DNA of 64,000 bases, taken from positions 3,092,001 to 3,156,000 of the forward strand of contig CP087965.1 of assembly GCA_024703855.1 (NCBI GenBank). Reading direction: 5' to 3'. A program made the position numbers and the translations under genes. This DNA is from Polaromonas sp. P2-4 (lineage in GTDB: Bacteria > Pseudomonadota > Gammaproteobacteria > Burkholderiales > Burkholderiaceae_C). This document shows, one piece after another, positions 50,829 to 59,069 of this stretch. Below the pieces are notes generated by a model. The model made no database searches, had not been told where the DNA came from, and worked only from the letters and a program-made list of their open reading frames with translations. Numbering within the stretch: the stretch's first letter is position 1; the number at the start of each line of letters is the position of its first letter.

Positions 50829-51434
50829 GTGCAACATGACTTCTTCTCGGCCCTGATCGTTTTGCTGATCGTGCTCGACCCGCTGGGCAACGTGCCGGTG
50901 GTCCTGAGCCTCTTGCGCGATGTGCCGGGGCACCGTCGTGTCCGCATCATCACCCGCGAATGCCTGTTTGCCACGCTCGTCCTGCTGGTCTTCATGGTGG
51001 CCGGCGACCGGCTGCTGCACGCCATGCGATTGACCGATGCATCGCTCGAAATCGCGGGCGGGGTGATCCTGTTCCTGATTGCGATGGGCATGGCCTTCCC
51101 GGGCATGGGCGTGAGCTTTTCCGACCCCGATCAGGGCGGGGAGCCCATGCTGGTGCCTCTGGCCATTCCCATGATCGCCGGCCCGTCGGCGCTGGCCACT
51201 GTGCTGCTGCTGGCGGCCCGCCAGCCCGACCGGGGCTGGACCTGGGCGGCCGCGATCGGCCTGTCAATGGGGCTGGTCTGGCTGGTGTTGCTGTCGGCCA
51301 GCACCCTGGCGCGGCGGCTCGGTAAGTCTGGCCTGGTCGCGCTGGAACGCCTCATGGGGCTGCTGCTGTCGGCGATGGCCGTGGACATGCTGATTTCCGG
51401 ACTGCGCAACGCCTTTCCGGGCGTGGCGGGGTGA
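50829..51434 (+). CDS. MarC-family integral membrane protein
   Basis: A 201-residue protein with six helices. FFSALIVLLIVLDPLGNVPV is the family opening, followed by LEIAGGVILFLIAMGMAF and LVPLAIPMIAGPSALATVLL. MarC proteins (YhgN, YchE) have no established transport substrate; some are linked to amino-acid export. The GTG start at 50829 has GGAG 9 bases upstream. Confidence 0.87.
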   Translation: MQHDFFSALIVLLIVLDPLGNVPVVLSLLRDVPGHRRVRIITRECLFATLVLLVFMVAGDRLLHAMRLTDASLEIAGGVILFLIAMGMAFPGMGVSFSDPDQGGEPMLVPLAIPMIAGPSALATVLLLAARQPDRGWTWAAAIGLSMGLVWLVLLSASTLARRLGKSGLVALERLMGLLLSAMAVDMLISGLRNAFPGVAG

Positions 51435-51487
51435 ACGGTTCGCCTGGTGGTTGGAAGGGGGTTAATTTTTATCTAATAAATCAAGTA

Positions 51488-51510
51488 AATATAGTGAATA
51501 AATCTATATT
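51488..51510. promoter_or_regulatory. AT-rich control region with inverted repeat
   Basis: AATATAG (51488-51494) and CTATATT (51504-51510) flank a 9-base spacer, within a strikingly AT-rich stretch (51464-51545) in otherwise GC-rich DNA. Several TATAAT-like boxes are present. Probably promoter and operator for the small gene at 51557. Confidence 0.45.
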
Positions 51511-51556
51511 GGTTGATTAATCATAGATGCATTATCTTTAATAGATGGAGATCATC

Positions 51557-51769
51557 ATGCGTTTGCCTTTTCCTTACCGGCCCGAAGACCAGGTCGTTTC
51601 TAGCCTTCTGAAGTCGCTGGCCGGCGCCCTCGACTGGGCCGCCGCCGTGCAGCCTGCCCAGCCCTGGGTGCAGGCCGTGCGCGACCAGACCGCAGAGCTG
51701 GCCGTCGATTTGATCGAAAGCCTGTTCGGCAAAAGCACGTTGATGCGCAAGTCCAGCGGCCCGTCCTGA
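51557..51769 (+). CDS. Stand-alone PutA-N-terminus-like miniprotein
   Basis: A 70-residue protein. MRLPFPYRPEDQVVSSLLKS and LAGALDWAAAVQPAQPWVQA closely resemble the first 50 residues of the full PutA in this window (RLPFPYRPEAQVLAQRLLSL, LKNALDWAAAARVATPWVHA). It then departs (SLFGKSTLMRKSSGPS) and stops, with no dehydrogenase domain. The start ATG 51557 has GGAG 6 bases upstream; ATG 51545 is alternative. It could be a truncated putA duplicate or an expressed small protein; no frameshifted continuation is seen in the 70 bases before the next gene. Confidence 0.65.
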   Translation: MRLPFPYRPEDQVVSSLLKSLAGALDWAAAVQPAQPWVQAVRDQTAELAVDLIESLFGKSTLMRKSSGPS

Positions 51770-51841
51770 CCTGGCTTACCCGGCACTTTTTGTTTTCACA
51801 ACCCGTCGGGGCGAGCCCCTGGCATTTCGAAAGCCCCCTCC

Positions 51842-52609
51842 ATGAAGAAATTTCTGCTGGCCATCGCCCTGGGATCGTTGTGCGTCGCATCGTTTGCACA
51901 AGGCAAAGAGCTCAAGGTCGCCATCGATCCGACCTACGAACCCTTTACCTTCAAGACGGGTGACGGCAAACCCACCGGCTTTGACGTCGACATTGCCAAT
52001 GCCCTGTGCGAGCAGATCAAGCGCAAGTGCGTGTTCGTCGAGCAGGTGTGGGACAGCATGATTCCGGGCCTGCAAGCCCGAAAATACGACGTCATCATCA
52101 GCTCGATGTCCATCACGGAAGACCGCCTGAAGGTCGTTGATTTCACCGACAAGTACTACAACACGCCAAGCCGCGTGGTGGTGAAGAAAGACGTGAAATT
52201 CACCGATCCAGCGTCCCTCAAGGGCAAAAAAATCGGCGTACTCAAAGGCAGTACCCAAGAAAAATACGCCATGGGCGAACTCAAGCCCGCCGGTGTGGAA
52301 GTGATTCCCTACGAAGCCCAGGACCAGGTGTACCTGGACATCAAGTCCGGCCGACTGGACGGCACCGTGGCCGACTTCGTGGAAGTCACGGGCGGTTTTC
52401 TGAGCAAGGCTGAAGGCAAGGACTACACCCTGGCGGGTCCGGAGTTGTACGCACAGAAATATTTCGGGACCGGTGTGGGCATTGCGTTGCGCAAGGGTCA
52501 ACCCGCGCTCAAGAACGAATTGAATGCAGCCATCAAGGCCATCCGTGGCAATGGCGTTTACAAGAAGATCAACGACAAATACTTCAAGTTTGACGTCTAC
52601 GGCAAGTAA
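51842..52609 (+). CDS. Polar amino-acid ABC transporter, periplasmic binding protein (system 2)
   Basis: A 255-residue SBP_bac_3 protein close to the Lys/Arg/Orn- and His-binding group. Signal peptide MKKFLLAIALGSLCVASFAQ, then VAIDPTYEPFTFKTGDGKPT, GFDVDIANALCEQIKRKCVF with the conserved Cys pair and ISSMSITEDRLKVVDFTDKY. GVLKGSTQEKYAMGEL is the hinge. First gene of a four-gene ABC operon. Confidence 0.93.
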   Translation: MKKFLLAIALGSLCVASFAQGKELKVAIDPTYEPFTFKTGDGKPTGFDVDIANALCEQIKRKCVFVEQVWDSMIPGLQARKYDVIISSMSITEDRLKVVDFTDKYYNTPSRVVVKKDVKFTDPASLKGKKIGVLKGSTQEKYAMGELKPAGVEVIPYEAQDQVYLDIKSGRLDGTVADFVEVTGGFLSKAEGKDYTLAGPELYAQKYFGTGVGIALRKGQPALKNELNAAIKAIRGNGVYKKINDKYFKFDVYGK

Positions 52610-52672
52610 GCCCTTGACCACGTTCTTAACCAAGCCGGACTGAGCCTGTGATCCCCCACCGCTGAATGCCTG

Positions 52673-53359
52673 ATGAACGCCTATTACCTCTCGATCCTGC
52701 AAGGCTCCGCACTGACGGTGGGCGTTTCGCTCTCCGCCTTGCTGGTATCCATCGTATTGGGCCTGGCAGGCGCAGCAGCCAAGCTCTCTGGGCGCCCTGT
52801 GCTGGTGGGCCTGGCCACCCTGTACACCACCCTGATTCGGGGCATCCCCGAACTGGTGCTGATGCTGCTGGTCTTCTACGGCGGCACCATTGGCCTGAAC
52901 AACCTGCTCGAACTTTTGGGCAGTGAAGAAAGCGTCGACGTCAACCCCTTCTTTGCCGGGGTGCTGACCATTGGCTTCATTTACGGCGCATACATGACTG
53001 AGACCTTTCGCGGCGCGATTCTCGCCATCCCCAAGGGCCAGGCTGAAGCGGCCTGGGCGTTTGGCATGAGCCGCCTGCAGACCTTTTTGCGCATCACCGC
53101 GCCACAGATGGTGCGTTACGCCCTACCCAGTTTCACCAACAACTGGCTGGTGCTGATCAAGGCCACCGCCCTGGTCAGTCTGATCGGCCTGCAGGAAATG
53201 ACCTACCTGGCCAAGCAGGCCAGCGCGGCCACCCGCTCGCCGTTTGCCTTCTTCTTATTCACCGCAGCGCTGTTCCTGATCTACACCACGGTGTCGCTCT
53301 ATGCGCTGCGTCGCCTCAACGCCCGCTTCAGCCTGGGCACCAAACGGGGGCAACTGTAA
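52673..53359 (+). CDS. Amino-acid ABC transporter permease (HisQ-like, system 2)
   Basis: A 228-residue protein. GSALTVGVSLSALLVSIVLG, TLYTTLIRGIPELVLMLLVF, and the EAA loop AIPKGQIEA-like AIPKGQAEAAWAFGMSRLQT identify a HisQ-type subunit. Its stop codon overlaps the start of the second permease by one base (TAATG). Confidence 0.93.
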   Translation: MNAYYLSILQGSALTVGVSLSALLVSIVLGLAGAAAKLSGRPVLVGLATLYTTLIRGIPELVLMLLVFYGGTIGLNNLLELLGSEESVDVNPFFAGVLTIGFIYGAYMTETFRGAILAIPKGQAEAAWAFGMSRLQTFLRITAPQMVRYALPSFTNNWLVLIKATALVSLIGLQEMTYLAKQASAATRSPFAFFLFTAALFLIYTTVSLYALRRLNARFSLGTKRGQL

Positions 53360-54072
53360 TGAACTGGGCTGTCATTTTCGAGCCACAAAACCTGGCGCTG
53401 TACGGCACCGGCATCGTCACCACCCTGAGCCTGCTGTTTTCTTCATTGACCATGGGCGCGGTGCTGGCTTTGACCTTTGCGCTGCTGCTCACCGGACCGT
53501 GGGCACCGCTGCGCTGGATCGTGGGGGCTTACACCTACGTCATTCGTGGCACGCCGCTGTTGATCCAGGTCTATTTGATTTACTACGGCCTGGGGCAGCT
53601 GGAGTGGATTCAGGCCCGCTGGGACACCGTGTGGCCGTGGACGCACTTCAAGGAGCCCTTCTTCTGTGCGCTGCTGGCTTTCAGCCTGAACACGGCGGGT
53701 TACACCGCCGAGATGCTGGCCGGCGCCATCCGCGAGACCAATGCCGGGGAGATTGAAGCGGCGCAGACCTTTGGCATGAGCCGCTTCCAGGTGATGCTGC
53801 GCATTGTGCTGCCCAGCGCCATGCGGCGCACCCTGCCGGCTTACAGCAACGAGGTGGTGATGATGCTGCACAGCACCAGTCTGGCCAGCGCCGTGCCCAG
53901 CCTGCTGGATGTGACCGCCGCAGCCAGCCGTATTTACTCCGACTATTACCTGCCGTTTGAGGCTTACCTAGCCGCCGCTTCGATTTACCTGACGGCCTCG
54001 TTTTGCCTGATCGGCTTCTTCAAGTTCAGCGAGACGCGCCTGCTGGCTTACCTTGCGCCCCGCAAACACTGA
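53359..54072 (+). CDS. Amino-acid ABC transporter permease (HisM-like, system 2)
   Basis: A 237-residue HisM partner of HisQ. GIVTTLSLLFSSLTMGAVLA, YVIRGTPLLIQVYLIYYGLG and the EAA loop (AIRETNAGEIEAAQTFGMSR) followed by LPSAMRRTLPAYSNEVVMML are diagnostic of HisM/ArtM permeases. It is translationally coupled to the upstream gene. Confidence 0.93.
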   Translation: MNWAVIFEPQNLALYGTGIVTTLSLLFSSLTMGAVLALTFALLLTGPWAPLRWIVGAYTYVIRGTPLLIQVYLIYYGLGQLEWIQARWDTVWPWTHFKEPFFCALLAFSLNTAGYTAEMLAGAIRETNAGEIEAAQTFGMSRFQVMLRIVLPSAMRRTLPAYSNEVVMMLHSTSLASAVPSLLDVTAAASRIYSDYYLPFEAYLAAASIYLTASFCLIGFFKFSETRLLAYLAPRKH

Positions 54073-54132
54073 GCTCCACACGACATGCAACGCATTGACC
54101 CTTCACTGCTGGCCCCACAAGAGACGCTACCC

Positions 54133-54909
54133 ATGACCTCCCTTTCGCTCAAACTCAAGGTAGACAACATCCACAAGCGCTTTGGCGCCAACGAGGTGCT
54201 CAAGGGCGTCTCGCTGACCGCCCATGCCGGGGATGTGATCAGCGTCATCGGCAGCTCGGGCTCCGGCAAGAGTACGTTTTTGCGATGCATCAACTTGCTG
54301 GAAAAACCGCACCAAGGCACGATCAATGTGGCCGGTGAAGAGTTGAAGCTGGCCCCCGGGGCCAACGGCGAACTCAATGCCGTGGACCCCAAACAGCTGC
54401 AGCGCATGCGCACCAAGCTCGCCATGGTGTTCCAGCACTTCAACCTGTGGGCCCACATGACGGTGCTGCAAAACATCATTGAAGCCCCGGTTCATGTACT
54501 GGGCGTGCCACGTGAGCAGGCCATTGCCACCGCCCGCAAGTACCTCGAAAAAGTGGGTCTGCAGGGCAAGGAAGACAGCTACCCGGCCCACCTGAGTGGC
54601 GGCCAGCAGCAGCGTGTGGCAATTGCCCGCTCATTGGCCATGGAGCCTGAGGTAATGCTGTTTGACGAACCCACCAGTGCGCTGGACCCGGAACTGGTCT
54701 CCGAGGTGTTGAAAGTCATGAAGACCCTGGCGCTGGAAGGCCGCACCATGGTGGTGGTCACCCATGAGATGGGCTTTGCCCGTGAAGTGGCCAACCACTT
54801 AGTCTTTTTGCACAAAGGGTTGGTGGAGGAAGAAGGCAACCCGGCCGAGGTGCTCAAGAACCCGAAGAGTGAGCGGCTGGCCCAGTTTCTCTCCGGCAGT
54901 CTCAAGTAA
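54133..54909 (+). CDS. Amino-acid ABC transporter ATP-binding protein (HisP-like, system 2)
   Basis: About 258 residues. [20 protein letters not shown], Walker [15 protein letters not shown] loop [17 protein letters not shown], signature [18 protein letters not shown], Walker [16 protein letters not shown] loop [15 protein letters not shown]. The HFNLW Q loop and the insert after Walker A are HisP-like. ATG 54133 matches relatives; ATG 54085 would add 16 atypical residues. Confidence 0.93.
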   Translation: MTSLSLKLKVDNIHKRFGANEVLKGVSLTAHAGDVISVIGSSGSGKSTFLRCINLLEKPHQGTINVAGEELKLAPGANGELNAVDPKQLQRMRTKLAMVFQHFNLWAHMTVLQNIIEAPVHVLGVPREQAIATARKYLEKVGLQGKEDSYPAHLSGGQQQRVAIARSLAMEPEVMLFDEPTSALDPELVSEVLKVMKTLALEGRTMVVVTHEMGFAREVANHLVFLHKGLVEEEGNPAEVLKNPKSERLAQFLSGSLK

Positions 54910-54936
54910 AAACGCGCCCGGTTGGGCGTGCTCACC

Positions 54937-55920
54937 TTAGCCCCAGAGGGCCGCTTTGGGGGGCTGAATCACACCTTCGTGGTAGGTCAGCGGCGTGGCC
55001 CGGTCCAGTTTTTGCAGCAAGGGGCCGTCCAGGTCCACATAGCGGCAGCTCTGCGCCAGCAAGAAGGCGGGAGCCATCGCCAGCGAGGTGCCGCACATAT
55101 TGCCCACCATCAAACCCAGGCCATGCCGGCTTGCCTCGGCGGCCAGCGCCAACCCTTCGGTCAGACCCCCACATTTGTCGAGCTTGATGTTGACGAACTG
55201 GTAGCGTCCGATCAAGGTCCCCAGGGATGAGCGGTCGGTGCACGACTCGTCCGCCGCCAGGGGAACCGGTGAACTCAGGCCATCGAGTTCACTGTCCCGG
55301 CCTCTGGGCAGGGGCTGCTCCACCAGTTCCACACCGGCCTGCGCCAGTTGGGGCAGCAGTTCTTTCAACAGGTCCAGCGACCAGGCCTGGTTCGCGTCCA
55401 CCACCAGCCGCACGCCGGGATGTTCTTCGCGCACCATGCGCACCACGTCCATGTGGCGCAGGGCGTCCACCTTCAGCTTGAGCAGCGGAAAGTGCCGGGC
55501 CTCTCTGGCCTTGCGGCGTGTGGTGGCTTCGTCACCGAGCCCGATGGTGAAGGCGGTGGTGACGGGCCGCAAGGGCGCCAGTCCGGCGGCCTGCCACACC
55601 GGCGTGCCGCTTTGCTTGGCGCGCAGGTCCCACAAGGCACAGTCCAGCGCATTGCGGGCGCCGCCGGCGGGCAATAGCCGCAGCAAGTCCTGTCCATTGA
55701 TGTCGTCGTGAAATTGCGGCAACACGCGGGCAATCTGGTCCGCCATGTTCAGCGGTGTTTCACCGTCGTAGTCAACACCGGCGGCCTCGGCACAACCGGT
55801 GTGACCTTGACCGTCACTCAAGCTGACCACGAGCACGGGTTGGTGGGTGATGACCTCGCGCGCAATCTCAAAGGGCTCAGTCATCTCCCACAGTTCAATG
55901 CGGGTCTGGCAGCTGATCAT
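54937..55920 (-). CDS. dgcA: N-acetyl-D-glutamate racemase DgcA (enolase superfamily)
   Basis: A 327-residue enolase-superfamily (muconate lactonizing/dipeptide epimerase-like) protein. Catalytic KxK motif is LLKLKVDAL; metal ligands lie in LVVDANQAW (Asp), GVELVEQPL (Glu) and LAADES (Asp); the second base lies in NIKLDKCGG. DgcA converts N-acetyl-D-glutamate to the L form in the DgcN-DgcA D-glutamate pathway described in marine bacteria (family knowledge). Without the dgcN neighbour I would have called it a dipeptide epimerase. ATG 55920 overlaps the dgcN stop (ATGA). Confidence 0.82.
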   Translation of the reverse strand: MISCQTRIELWEMTEPFEIAREVITHQPVLVVSLSDGQGHTGCAEAAGVDYDGETPLNMADQIARVLPQFHDDINGQDLLRLLPAGGARNALDCALWDLRAKQSGTPVWQAAGLAPLRPVTTAFTIGLGDEATTRRKAREARHFPLLKLKVDALRHMDVVRMVREEHPGVRLVVDANQAWSLDLLKELLPQLAQAGVELVEQPLPRGRDSELDGLSSPVPLAADESCTDRSSLGTLIGRYQFVNIKLDKCGGLTEGLALAAEASRHGLGLMVGNMCGTSLAMAPAFLLAQSCRYVDLDGPLLQKLDRATPLTYHEGVIQPPKAALWG

Positions 55921-56924
55921 GGTGCGAGCAAGGCCTTGGCAATCGCGTCCACACCGCCGCGCATCGGGTCAACCACCGGCAATTTCAGCTCGACGCTTAT
56001 GCGCGCAGCGTAGCTGGCCCACTCGGCATCCGACAGGCTCGATGAGTTAATGCTGATGCCCACGCAACGCACGGCGCGGTTGGTCAGGCGCCCGGCTTCC
56101 ACATAACGGTTGATCGCTTCCTGCAAATCCGGAATCGGGAAGTCGGGATAACCTTCAATCGTGTCACGCGCCGGGTCATGGCACAGCACCAGCGCATCGG
56201 GCTGCGAGCCGTGCAAGAGACCCAGGGTGACGCCCGCGTAAGCCGGATGAAATAGGGCGCCCTGGCCCTCAATTACATCCCAGTGGTCGGGGGTGTTGTC
56301 GGGTGACAGTTGTTCGGCAGCGCCTGCGACAAAGTCCGAAATTACCGCGTCAATGGCCACACCTTCGCCCGCGATCATCACACCGGTTTGCCCGGTCGCG
56401 CGGAAGGTGGCTTTGGCCCCCTGCGCCTGCAGCGCCGTGGTCAGCGCGAGCGCCGTGTATTTTTTGCCCAGTGCGCAGTCGGTACCGACGGTCAGCACGC
56501 GCTGGCCCGTGCGTTTGTGCCCCGTCCCGGGCTGGAAGGTTTTGTCAGAGTGGCGAACATCAATGAGTCGAGCCCCATTGCGTTGGGCGGCCTGCACCAG
56601 ACTTGGGAAAGACGTCAGGCGGGAATGCTGCCCACTGACCACGTCCATGCCGGCGTCCAACGCGGCCGCCAGGGCGGGCAGCCAATGGTCGGGCAACACA
56701 CCGCCCACGGCGGCCACGCCAATCACGATGGAGCCGGCGCCTTGTTGGGCCGCCTCGGCGGGCGCCATGCGGGTCAGGCCCAGGCTGACCGTGGCGGCGG
56801 GCAGACTCCACTCGCCCAGCACGTCAGCGGCGCACCAATCGCGCAGGCCAAAGGCGGTCTTGGCATCGGACTTGAGTTGGGCGTCGGCCAGAAATAACAG
56901 ATAGGGTTTACGGAGCTGGTGCAT
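55917..56924 (-). CDS. dgcN: D-glutamate N-acetyltransferase DgcN (DUF1611)
   Basis: A 335-residue DUF1611 protein with a Rossmann-like N-terminus and a P-loop-like C-terminal domain. RVLTVGTDCALGKKYTALAL carries the GxxxxGK-type phosphate-binding loop, ATFRATGQTGVMIAGEGVAI is highly conserved, and VIEGQGALFHPAYAGVTLGL is the family signature. DgcN acetylates D-glutamate for racemisation by DgcA. The gene pair is convergent with the HisP-type ABC operon, which could provide uptake (inference). Confidence 0.85.
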   Translation of the reverse strand: MHQLRKPYLLFLADAQLKSDAKTAFGLRDWCAADVLGEWSLPAATVSLGLTRMAPAEAAQQGAGSIVIGVAAVGGVLPDHWLPALAAALDAGMDVVSGQHSRLTSFPSLVQAAQRNGARLIDVRHSDKTFQPGTGHKRTGQRVLTVGTDCALGKKYTALALTTALQAQGAKATFRATGQTGVMIAGEGVAIDAVISDFVAGAAEQLSPDNTPDHWDVIEGQGALFHPAYAGVTLGLLHGSQPDALVLCHDPARDTIEGYPDFPIPDLQEAINRYVEAGRLTNRAVRCVGISINSSSLSDAEWASYAARISVELKLPVVDPMRGGVDAIAKALLAP

Positions 56925-57160
56925 GGGTACTCACATTCAAAAAAGCAGGCTGTCATCGCACAGTCGCACGCGGGCCAAACGTTTTGGCAGCGCCGAGAAT
57001 AGATCAAATCCCTCGCCATGGCAGGTAAAAAGCGCTTCTTTGGCGCTGCGGGAACCCAAGGGATAGGAGGTCGAAGTGGCCCTGGCGATCCAAAACATAA
57101 GGGCTATCCCTTTGGGGGTAGATGCGCGCTTCTCGGCGGGGAATCCGCTTATCCTCGGCC

Positions 57161-57176
57161 TGGCATGCCGGTTGCA
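57161..57176 (+). promoter_or_regulatory. Sigma-54 (RpoN) promoter
   Basis: TGGCATG-CCGG-TTGCA matches the -24/-12 consensus TGGCAYG-N4-TTGCW at every defined position, about 48 bases before the ATG of the orphan binding protein. It implies nitrogen-type regulation by an enhancer-binding protein. The rest of the 300-base gap (56925-57224) contains the dgcN leader and no recognisable gene. Confidence 0.75.
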
Positions 57177-57224
57177 TGACAAATCCCATGGGCCTCACGG
57201 CTTGAAATTTGCAAGGAATAAACA

Positions 57225-58001
57225 ATGAAACTGAAATACCTGTTCGCGATCGTTGGTTTGGCGTGTGCCGTGTCTGCCCAGGCGGCTGACTTGAAGGAGT
57301 TGCGTATTGGCACCGATGCGACTTACGAGCCGTTTGAATACAAGGCGCCGGATGGCAAGCTGGTGGGTTTCGAGATTGATCTCGCCAACGCGATTTGCGC
57401 CGAGATGAAACGCAGCTGCGTGTTCGTGGAGTCCCCGTGGGACGGCATCGTGCCCTCCTTGCTGGCCAAAAAATACGACATGATCATCTCCGGCATGACC
57501 GTCACCGACCAACGCAAAAAGACCGTGGCGTTCAGCGACAAGATCACCGACATTCCTTACCGCGTGATCGTCAAGCGCGGCAGTGGCCTGGATGGTTCGC
57601 CGAAGTCACTCAAGGGCAAAAAAGTGGGTGTTCTGAAGGGCTCAACCGAAGCCGACTTTGCTGACAAATACTATGCCAAGGCGGGTGCGACCGTGCAGCG
57701 GTATGAGTCCACGCAAGAGTCGTATCTGGACATCGTCTCCGGCCGTACCGACGCCATCGTAGGCAACCTGGTTGAAATGAAAACGGGTTTTCTGGCCAAG
57801 CCCGAAGGCAAGGGTTTTGAGTTCTCGCCATATGAACTCAATGACCAGGTGATTCTGGGCTACGGCACGGGTGCTGCCATGCGCAAGTCGGACACCCAGC
57901 TGAAGGCCGAATTCAATGCCGCGCTCAAGACCGTGCGCACCAACGGGACCTACAAGAAGATTGCAGACAAGTATTTCGACATCGACGTTTACGGCAAGTA
58001 A
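57225..58001 (+). CDS. Orphan polar amino-acid binding protein
   Basis: A 258-residue SBP_bac_3 protein without adjacent permease or ATPase genes. Signal peptide MKLKYLFAIVGLACAVSAQA, then IGTDATYEPFEYKAPDGKLV, IDLANAICAEMKRSCVFVES and MIISGMTVTDQRKKTVAFSD. It resembles the system 2 binding protein, also sharing the Cys pair and the ending DVYGK, so it may feed that HisQMP complex. AAGGA precedes the ATG by 7 bases and a sigma-54 promoter lies upstream. Confidence 0.92.
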   Translation: MKLKYLFAIVGLACAVSAQAADLKELRIGTDATYEPFEYKAPDGKLVGFEIDLANAICAEMKRSCVFVESPWDGIVPSLLAKKYDMIISGMTVTDQRKKTVAFSDKITDIPYRVIVKRGSGLDGSPKSLKGKKVGVLKGSTEADFADKYYAKAGATVQRYESTQESYLDIVSGRTDAIVGNLVEMKTGFLAKPEGKGFEFSPYELNDQVILGYGTGAAMRKSDTQLKAEFNAALKTVRTNGTYKKIADKYFDIDVYGK

Positions 58002-58017
58002 ACGCCATCACGCGCTC

Positions 58018-58903
58018 TCAGGTGTGCACTGGCCCCGCCTCCAGCAAAGACACTGACTTGCTGGTCGCCGGGGCGCTTTGGTAGGTTTGCAGCGGGTCGG
58101 CCATCCCATCCGGCGCAGCAAACGGAATGCAGTTGATGAAGAGCGAAAACAGCTCGGCTTGTGAACCAATGTCGAGCTTGCGATGGATGCTCTTGCGGTG
58201 GATTTTGATCGTGCCCTCGGACGTATGCAGCCGCTCCGCCGTCAGTGCTGACGAGTAGCCGCTGATCATGTAGAACAGCACCTCCCGTTCGCGCTTGGTG
58301 AGCAGCGAGCTGGCAAAATTTTCAATCGTGCTTTGTACCTTGCGGTGCGTGAGGGTGTCGGTGTCGCGCCCGGACTCGGCCACGGTCAGCTTATGGTGTT
58401 TGGCCGCTGCTGCAATGACCAGCGGCATCAAGGTGTGGATAGCGACCATGTCGGTGGACTGGAACTTCGCGTGGCGAATGCTGCGCTCAATGAAAATGTT
58501 CAGCGCGCTGTCGTCATTGATACGCCACAGCAGGTCGATCGAGTCCGACAGGCCAATCTGTGAATAAAACACCCGGTAGTACTCGCTCTCGTAAAAATCG
58601 TCGGGTGCAATGTCGCGCAACCAGTACACGCCACTGGGGCAGCCTTGCAGAAACAGCTGGTAGTTGGGGTCCAGCGCATACGGGCCTGATAAAAACGCGT
58701 CTTCCGGCAGGGAGCGTTCTTGCGGGTTGAATCGGTGCACGATCCGGCGAGGCTGCTGGTGCCGGTGGAACACCATGACCCCCGCCCGAATCCACCGCGC
58801 ATACCGAGCCCAGTACATCCAGCACCGCGTCAAACCAGCTGGCGCTGCCGATGGATGCCGTCATTTTTGCCAGAGCCGACACCAGGGTATCGGTCAGGGG
58901 CAA
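58018..58903 (-). CDS. LuxR-family transcriptional regulator, frameshifted
   Basis: About 295 residues. The N-terminal domain has no recognisable sensor signature (FLQGCPSGVYWLRDIAPDDF, FYSQIGLSDSIDLLWRINDD). The C-terminal LuxR/GerE HTH is clear: SLLTKREREVLFYMISGYSS, ALTAERLHTSEGTIKIHRKS, IHRKLDIGSQAELF. The frame breaks near 58784 in a G5 run (four G give VDSGGVMVFHRHQQ). TTG 58903 is the nearest start; ATG 58932 would fit if one C is missing at 58907-58911. It is divergent from putA and a candidate regulator of it. Confidence 0.82.
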
Positions 58904-59069
58904 ACACAGGGGGTCTTGTACGCGTGTTGCATGGGCTGTAGGTTAGCAGGCGCCGCTGGATAGCGTAATTAAAGAATTATTAGCTAGAAGTCATATAAAA
59001 AATAGAGAGAAATTGGTGTCTAAATCCGGGAACATAGCGGATTAATAAATGTTTTTTTGGAGCCCCCCC

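Noticed and set aside
57004..57225. Small minus-strand gene upstream of the orphan binding protein
   Set aside because: No ribosome binding site or recognisable domain, and it overlaps the sigma-54 promoter.
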